From Actinomycetota bacterium (GTDB lineage: Bacteria; Actinomycetota; Thermoleophilia; Solirubrobacterales; Solirubrobacteraceae): 64,000 bases of DNA. The position numbers and the translations under genes are program-made. Below the pieces are notes generated by a model. That model was given only the letters and a program-made list of their open reading frames with translations, was not told the DNA's origin and ran no database searches. Location of the stretch: NCBI GenBank assembly GCA_005883215.1, contig VAYS01000003.1, positions 51,127-115,126 on the forward strand, in the 5' to 3' direction. Shown piece by piece: positions 59,331 to 64,000 of this stretch (its first letter is position 1; each line of letters opens with the position of its first letter).

Positions 59331-60914
59331 ATGGCCACGCCCACCGAGCCCGTCACCGCCCCCTCGCTCCTGCGCCCGCTGGTGGCCGACCTGCACGAGC
59401 GGCGCGAGCGCATCAAGCTGGGCGGGGGCGCGGAGCGGATCGAGCGCCAGCACGCCGCCGAAAAGCTCACCGCCCGCGAGCGCCTGGCGCTGCTGATCGA
59501 CGAGGGCACGTTCTGCGAGCTGGGCATCCACGGACGCCCGCACTTCTCCCAGCGGGCGATGGAGGGCCGCGAGGCGCCGGCCGACGGCGTGATCACCGGC
59601 TACGGCAAGGTCGACGGCCGGCTGGTCGCCGTGTGCGCCTACGACTTCACGGTCATGGCCGGCTCGATGGGCATGACCGGCGAGCTCAAGGTCTCGCGTC
59701 TTCGCGAGCTGGCGCTGACCAAGCGCATCCCGTTCATCTGGCTGCTCGACTCGGCCGGCGCCCGCATCCAGGAGGCGGTCGGCTCGCTGTTCGCCGGCTC
59801 CGGGCACCTGTTCCGCGAGGAGGTGATCATGAGCGGGGTGATCCCGCAGATCGCCGCCCTCATGGGTCCCTGCGCGGCCGGGACCGCCTACATCCCGGGC
59901 CTGGCCGACTTCGTGCCGATGGTCAAGGGCCGGGGCTCGATGGCCTTGGCCGGCCCCCACCTGGTGCGCGCGGCGGTGGGCGAGGACGTCACCCAGGAGG
60001 AGCTCGGGGGCAGCCGCGTGCACTGCCGGCGCTCGGGGGTTGGCGACCTCGAGGTGGGCTCCGACGAGGAGTGCGTGCAGGCGATCAAGCGCTACCTGTC
60101 CTTCATGCCCCAAAACTGCGAGCAGCCGCCCCCGATCATCGAGTGCACCGACCCGATCGAACGCGGCGACGAGGAGTTGCTGGACGTGCTGCCCGAGTCC
60201 AACCGCAAGCCGTATGACATGTACGGCGTCATCCAGCGCATCGTCGACGACGGCGAGTACTTCGATCTGAAGCCCCAGTGGGCCAAGACGCTTATCACCT
60301 GCTTTGCCCGCTTCGGCGGACGGCCGGTGGGGATCGTGGCCAACCAGCCCAAGCAGCTGGGCGGGATCCTCGACAACGACTCCTCGGACAAGGCGGCCCG
60401 CTTCGTGAACCTGTGCAACGCCTTCGCGCTGCCGCTGGTGTTCCTGATGGACGTCCCCGGCTTCATGGTGGGAACCAAGGTCGAGGAGCAGGGGATCATC
60501 CGTCACGGCGCCAAGATGCTGCACGCGGTGGCCAACGCCACGGTGCCCAAGGTCACGGTGGTCCTCCGCAAGGCCTACGGCGCCGGCTACTACGTGATGA
60601 ACGGGCGCGCGTATGAGCCCGACCTGATCGTCGCCTGGCCCAGCGCCGAGATCAGCGTGATGGGGGCCGAGGGCGCGGTGGAGATCGTCATGCGCCGCCA
60701 GGTCGAGGAGGCCGAGGACCCGGTGGCCAAGAAGGCCGAGCTGATCGACGTCTACCGCAAGATCATCGACGTCTACGTCGCCGCCGGCAACGACATGATC
60801 GACGACGTCATCGACCCGCGCGAGACCCGGTCCACGATCGTGCGCGCGCTGGAGATGGCCCAGGGCAAGCGCGTCGAGCGCCCGTGGAAACGTCAGGCGG
60901 TGGTGCCGGTCTGA
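59331..60914 (+). CDS. Acyl-CoA carboxylase beta (carboxyltransferase) subunit
   Basis: The 527-residue protein is the biotin-dependent carboxyltransferase subunit. It has LLDSAGARIQEAVGSLFAGSG, GVIPQIAALMGPCAAGTAY (oxyanion-hole region), IDNDSSDKAARF...PLVFLMDVPGFMVG, and the C-terminal biotin-site GAEGAVEIV. Length and sequence fit propionyl-/acetyl-/methylcrotonyl-CoA carboxylase beta. The alpha (biotin carboxylase) partner is not in the window; the free carrier at 45043 could serve it. First gene of an operon with BKACE, CoA transferase and MerR genes. Confidence 0.93.
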   Translation: MATPTEPVTAPSLLRPLVADLHERRERIKLGGGAERIERQHAAEKLTARERLALLIDEGTFCELGIHGRPHFSQRAMEGREAPADGVITGYGKVDGRLVAVCAYDFTVMAGSMGMTGELKVSRLRELALTKRIPFIWLLDSAGARIQEAVGSLFAGSGHLFREEVIMSGVIPQIAALMGPCAAGTAYIPGLADFVPMVKGRGSMALAGPHLVRAAVGEDVTQEELGGSRVHCRRSGVGDLEVGSDEECVQAIKRYLSFMPQNCEQPPPIIECTDPIERGDEELLDVLPESNRKPYDMYGVIQRIVDDGEYFDLKPQWAKTLITCFARFGGRPVGIVANQPKQLGGILDNDSSDKAARFVNLCNAFALPLVFLMDVPGFMVGTKVEEQGIIRHGAKMLHAVANATVPKVTVVLRKAYGAGYYVMNGRAYEPDLIVAWPSAEISVMGAEGAVEIVMRRQVEEAEDPVAKKAELIDVYRKIIDVYVAAGNDMIDDVIDPRETRSTIVRALEMAQGKRVERPWKRQAVVPV

Positions 60915-61831
60915 GCCTCGAGGACCCGGTCATCATCACCTGCTCGATCTCGGGGACGGTGGCCAAGCGCGATCAGTGCCCGGCGATCCCCTACACGCCG
61001 CAGGAGTACGCGGCCGAAGCGCGCCGGATCGTCGAGGAGGGGGGCTCGATGATCCACATCCACGCCCGCACCCCCGACGGCACGCCCTCGTATGAGATAG
61101 AGGACTTCCGGGCGATCACCGAGGCGATCCTGGCCGAGGTCGACGACGTGGTCATCAACTACTCCACGGGGGCGATCGGCGTTCCGCTGGAGAAGCGGAT
61201 CGCCTACCTGCGCGAGCTGCGCCCCGACGTGGCGGCGCTGAACATGGGTTCGATGAACTACGCCAAATACTCGCCGCGACGCAAGGGGTTCGTCTTCCAA
61301 GCCGTCTTTGAGAACTCGTTCGAGACCATCACCACGCTGCTCGAGGCCATGAACGAGCTCGACATTCGCCCCGAACACGAGTGCTTTGACTCCGGGCACA
61401 TCGCCAACCTGGACCCGCTGATCGACCTGGGGCTGCTGTCCGAGCCGCTGCAGATCTCCTGCGTGATGGGGGTCACCGGCGGCATCCGGCCCACCGCGCG
61501 CAACCTGGGGCACATGTCCGAGCAGATCCCCGGCGGCGCCGACGGACCCAACAACTGGGGCGTGATCTCTGTCTCCCGTAAGCAATGGATGCTCGTAGCC
61601 GCCGCCCTGACCCTGGGCGGCAACATCCGCGTCGGGCTGGAGGACAACTTCTATTTGCCCGACGGCGAGATGGCTCGCTCCAACGGTGATCTGATCGCCA
61701 AGGCGCGCCAGCTCACCGAGGAGGTCGGGCGTCGCCCGGCATCGGTGGCCGAGGCGCGCGAGCTGCTCGGCGTCCCCCGCCGCGAGCTCTCGCGCCGCGA
61801 GCTGCTCGGCGGACCGGCCGAGGGGGGCTAG
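60884..61831 (+). CDS. BKACE-family protein (beta-keto acid cleavage enzyme)
   Basis: The 315-residue protein belongs to the Kce/BKACE (3-keto-5-aminohexanoate cleavage) family. It has the metal-binding HIHAR (with a further His/Glu cluster in FDSGHIANL), SMNYAKYSPRRKG and VGLEDNFYLPDGEMARSNG, all family landmarks. BKACE enzymes transfer acetyl-CoA onto beta-keto acids, yielding acetoacetate plus an acyl-CoA. The substrate varies with subgroup. The GTG start overlaps the end of the carboxylase gene by 31 bases, indicating coupling; the first residues (ETSGGGAG) are a guess. Confidence 0.88.
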   Translation: METSGGGAGLSLEDPVIITCSISGTVAKRDQCPAIPYTPQEYAAEARRIVEEGGSMIHIHARTPDGTPSYEIEDFRAITEAILAEVDDVVINYSTGAIGVPLEKRIAYLRELRPDVAALNMGSMNYAKYSPRRKGFVFQAVFENSFETITTLLEAMNELDIRPEHECFDSGHIANLDPLIDLGLLSEPLQISCVMGVTGGIRPTARNLGHMSEQIPGGADGPNNWGVISVSRKQWMLVAAALTLGGNIRVGLEDNFYLPDGEMARSNGDLIAKARQLTEEVGRRPASVAEARELLGVPRRELSRRELLGGPAEGG

Positions 61832-63079
61832 ATGGGCCTGGCGCTGGAGGGAATCCGGGTCCTGGACCTGACGCGGCTCCTGCCGGGCGGCTTCTGTTCG
61901 CTGCTGCTAGCCGACTTCGGGGCCGAGGTGGTCAAGGTCGAGGACACCGGGCTGGGGGACTACGTGCGCTGGGCCACTCCCTACTACGAGGGCGTCGAGG
62001 AGAGCGCGCGCTCGGCGCTGTTCCTGGCGCTCAACCGCAACAAGACCTCGATGCGCATCGACCTCAAGCACGAGCGCGGGCGGGAGGTGCTGCAGCGCCT
62101 GGCGCGCGACTTCGACGTGCTGGTGGAGTCGTTTCGCCCCGGCGTGCTCGATCGGTTGGGGGTCGGTTATGACGCGCTGCGGGCCGAGAACCCCGGTCTC
62201 GTTTACTGCGCGATCACCGGCTACGGGCAGGGCGGGCCGCTACGCGACCGCTCGGGGCACGACATGAACTACCTGGGCCTGATCGGCCTGCTCGGGCTCA
62301 CCGGCGAGCGCGATGGGCCGCCGGTGCAGTCGGCGGGCCAGATCGCCGACATCGGCGGCGGGGCGCTGATGGCCGCCTTCGGGATCCTGGCCGCGCTGCG
62401 CGAACGCGACGGTGGGCCGGGCCTAGCGGGGTCCGGCGAAGGCCAGCTGGTCGACGTCTCGATGGCCGACGGCTCGCTGTCCTGGCTGGCGCTGGTGGCC
62501 GCTCGCTACCTCGCCGAGGGCCACACCCCCCACCGCGGCGACCTCGAGCTGGCCGGCTCGATCATCTGCTATCGACCGTATGAGTGCGCCGACGGGTGGG
62601 TCACGCTCGGGGCGCTGGAGCCCAAGTTCTGGGCCGCCTTCTGCCGAGGGGTCGACCGCCAGGACCTGATCGAGCGCCAGTTCGAGAGGCCGGGCAGCGA
62701 CGCCCACCGCGAGGTCCAGGCGATCTTCGCCACCCGCACCCGCGAGCAGTGGCGGGCGTTCGCCGCCGAGCACGACTGCTGCCTGGAGCCGGTGCTCGAC
62801 CTCGACGAAGCCCTGTCGTCGGAGCTGGTCGCCGCGCGCGAGATGCTGGTGGAGATCGATCAGCCGGGCGCCGCCCAGCCCGTTCGCCAGCTCGGGGTGC
62901 CGATCAAGCTCTCGCGCACCCCGGGGGACCCCGCCCAGCGTCCGGGCCCGGTTCTGGGCGAGCACACGGCCGAGATCCTGCGCGCCGCCGGCTACACCGA
63001 GGCCGAGGTCGCCGAGCTGGCCGAGGCCCAGGTGGTGGCCGGTCCGGCCCGGGGCGTCCAGGGCTCGTTCATGGGATGA
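61832..63079 (+). CDS. CoA transferase/alpha-methylacyl-CoA racemase family (CaiB/BaiF)
   Basis: The 415-residue family III CoA-transferase has VLDLTRLLPGGFCSLLLADFGAEVVKVE at the N-terminus, the LNRNKTSMRIDLK segment, a Gly-rich turn, and GHDMNYLGLIGLL, which carries the Asp of the catalytic pair in alpha-methylacyl-CoA racemases. The matching His should lie in TGYGQGGPLRDRSGH. The racemase-like GHDxNYL signature makes a racemase more likely than an oxalate or formyl-CoA transferase. ATG directly after the BKACE stop. Confidence 0.9.
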   Translation: MGLALEGIRVLDLTRLLPGGFCSLLLADFGAEVVKVEDTGLGDYVRWATPYYEGVEESARSALFLALNRNKTSMRIDLKHERGREVLQRLARDFDVLVESFRPGVLDRLGVGYDALRAENPGLVYCAITGYGQGGPLRDRSGHDMNYLGLIGLLGLTGERDGPPVQSAGQIADIGGGALMAAFGILAALRERDGGPGLAGSGEGQLVDVSMADGSLSWLALVAARYLAEGHTPHRGDLELAGSIICYRPYECADGWVTLGALEPKFWAAFCRGVDRQDLIERQFERPGSDAHREVQAIFATRTREQWRAFAAEHDCCLEPVLDLDEALSSELVAAREMLVEIDQPGAAQPVRQLGVPIKLSRTPGDPAQRPGPVLGEHTAEILRAAGYTEAEVAELAEAQVVAGPARGVQGSFMG

Positions 63080-63807
63080 GCTCCAACGGCCCCAAGGCCC
63101 CCGCCGGTCCCGACGGCCTGCTCAAGATGCAGGAGCTGTCCGAGGCCTCGGGCGTCTCTCCGGCGACGATCAAGCACTACCTCCGCGAGGGGCTGCTCCC
63201 AGAGCCGGTGCGCACCAGTCGCAACATGGCCTACTACCCGCCCCACTTCGTCGAGCGCATCCGCCTGATCAAGCGTCTGCAGGAGGAGCGCTTCATGCCG
63301 CTCAAGCTGATCCGCGGCATGCTCGACGAGGATCCCGATCGCGCCCGGGCGCTGGTCGAGCTCGAGGATCGCATCCTGGAGCACGCACTGGCCGCCTCCG
63401 ACCAGCGCCGGGTGTCGGCCGCCGAGGTGCGCACGCGCTATGACATTCCCCAGTACGTGCTCGAACGGCTGGCCGAGCTCGAGGTCCTCACGCCGTCCTC
63501 GCGCGGATATGACCCCGACGACGTGCAGATCATCGAGGCCATCGGCCGCTTTCGCGCCGGCGGCTATGACGAGGCGCTGGGCTTCACGGTCTACGACACG
63601 CTGCGCTACCGCGACGCGCTCGAGCCGCTGGTGGCCGAGGAGGTGCGCACGTTGCTCGACCGCCTGGCCGGTGGGGTCGAGGCCGACCGGGCGGCCCAGA
63701 TCATCCGTTCGGGTGCCGAGCCCCTGCGCGAGCTGATCGGAGCCATCCACTCCAAGCTGCTGCTCGCCGAGCTGCGCCGCCAGCGGGGGCTGGCCGGCGC
63801 CCGCTAG
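63076..63807 (+). CDS. MerR family transcriptional regulator
   Basis: The 243-residue regulator has a MerR-type winged helix-turn-helix at residues about 14-85 (LLKMQELSEASGVSPATIKHYLREGLLPEPVR...RIRLIKRLQEERFMPLKLI) and a longer-than-usual C-terminal domain (about 110-243) with two helical bundles. It overlaps the CoA-transferase stop by four bases (ATGA), so it is the last gene of the carboxylase operon. It is the obvious candidate for binding the paired GTAGGACTTC sites upstream of this operon and the enoyl-CoA hydratase. Confidence 0.92.
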   Translation: MSSNGPKAPAGPDGLLKMQELSEASGVSPATIKHYLREGLLPEPVRTSRNMAYYPPHFVERIRLIKRLQEERFMPLKLIRGMLDEDPDRARALVELEDRILEHALAASDQRRVSAAEVRTRYDIPQYVLERLAELEVLTPSSRGYDPDDVQIIEAIGRFRAGGYDEALGFTVYDTLRYRDALEPLVAEEVRTLLDRLAGGVEADRAAQIIRSGAEPLRELIGAIHSKLLLAELRRQRGLAGAR

Positions 63808-63857
63808 GCCGGACTAACCCCGAGTTGTGCCGACACCTTTAGGGGTGTTGTGAAGTC

Positions 63858-63887
63858 GGACGCCCCGGCCAGCTGGCCGGGGCGTCC
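63858..63887. terminator. 30-base perfect palindrome, probable terminator
   Basis: GGACGCCCCGGCC-AGCT-GGCCGGGGCGTCC is a perfect 30-base palindrome 51 bases after the MerR stop. A weaker hairpin (ACACC...GGTGT) lies just before it. It may end the carboxylase operon, or belong to the end of a mobile element starting near here. Confidence 0.55.
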
Positions 63888-63943
63888 GTGCGCTCTTTCA
63901 GGCTGCTCAGTCGACCAAGACAAACCACCTGAAGGGAGTGCGC

Positions 63944-64000
63944 GTGTCTGATGATGACGTGCTCGTCGGCTACCGCCGGCGGCTGTTTGTGCTCGCTGGG
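63944..64000 (+). CDS. N-terminus of a possible IS481-like transposase (partial)
   Basis: GAAGGGAG precedes GTG, and the frame reads VSDDDVLVGYRRRLFVLAG to the end of the window. A short acidic start followed by 'YRxRLFxLA' is the opening of IS481/helix-turn-helix transposase proteins. Only 19 codons are visible, so the identification is tentative. Confidence 0.4.
   Translation, partial: MSDDDVLVGYRRRLFVLAG

Overview
The window is a very GC-rich, densely coded chromosomal segment from an actinobacterium. A class Thermoleophilia / Solirubrobacterales-like source is my inference. It rests on the actinobacterial QcrC-QcrA-QcrB type of cytochrome bc complex, a deazaflavin (F420)-type oxidoreductase, a 70-residue stand-alone biotin carrier protein like mycobacterial TB7.3, frequent GTG starts and overlapping start/stop codons. 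No rRNA, CRISPR array or prophage is visible. One tRNA gene, tRNA-Pro(CGG), is present.

Layout. 0-3.2 kb: qcrC-qcrA-qcrB, translationally coupled, preceded by the last codons of another c-type cytochrome. 3.2-9.1 kb: a hydroxyisobutyrate-dehydrogenase-like enzyme, then a coupled pair consisting of a pyruvate-oxidase-like TPP enzyme and a 1010-residue YdiJ-type FAD/Fe-S 2-hydroxyacid dehydrogenase, which probably feeds electrons to the quinone pool used by the bc complex. 9.1-13.9 kb: small accessory genes (metallophosphoesterase, nucleotidyltransferase, Cys-rich and membrane mini-proteins, SnoaL, VOC and DHFR-fold proteins, a DHFR-like remnant) ending at the tRNA. 13.9-22.7 kb: Nif3-like protein, a 59-residue helix-turn-helix/IF2N-like protein, a primary-type sigma factor, acyl-CoA ligase, redox enzymes, and a YceI/TetR divergent pair with two matching palindromic operators. 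22.7-31.7 kb: a 12-repeat NHL lipoprotein divergent from a GH79-like glycosidase, an MpaB-like protein, a ROK kinase, an M48 protease, a duplicated DUF4389 membrane protein and an MBL hydrolase. 31.7-39.4 kb: an ECF sigma factor fused to a zinc-binding anti-sigma-like domain, a membrane segment and a Ser/Gly-rich tail; a ZIP transporter with a DtxR/IdeR-like box; SDR, SCP2, epimerase, PNPOx-like, PEBP-like, Nudix and rubredoxin genes. 39.5-45.3 kb: a biotin cluster transcribed leftward (biotin carrier, enoyl-CoA hydratase, bioB, bioF, bioD, bioA). 45.3-49.3 kb: glycosyltransferase, glycerol kinase and acyltransferase (glycerol to phosphatidate), and a lactonase-like MBL protein. 49.3-63.8 kb: fatty acid/CoA metabolism (an SDR-like protein without catalytic residues, FabG-like SDR, two acyl-CoA dehydrogenases, enoyl-CoA hydratase, a carboxylase beta subunit-BKACE-CoA transferase/racemase-MerR operon), plus a Tat-exported phosphoesterase and a Sec-exported protein of unknown function. 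The last bases probably begin an IS481-like transposase gene.

How parts may work together. The biotin operon makes the cofactor for the small carrier protein and for the acyl-CoA carboxylase encoded about 14 kb away. A nearly identical ~22-bp sequence lies upstream of both the enoyl-CoA hydratase/acyl-CoA dehydrogenase divergent pair (56.4 kb) and the carboxylase operon (59.3 kb). The operon's MerR-type regulator is the natural candidate to bind it. The most unusual single gene is the sigma/anti-sigma fusion at 31.7-33.3 kb.
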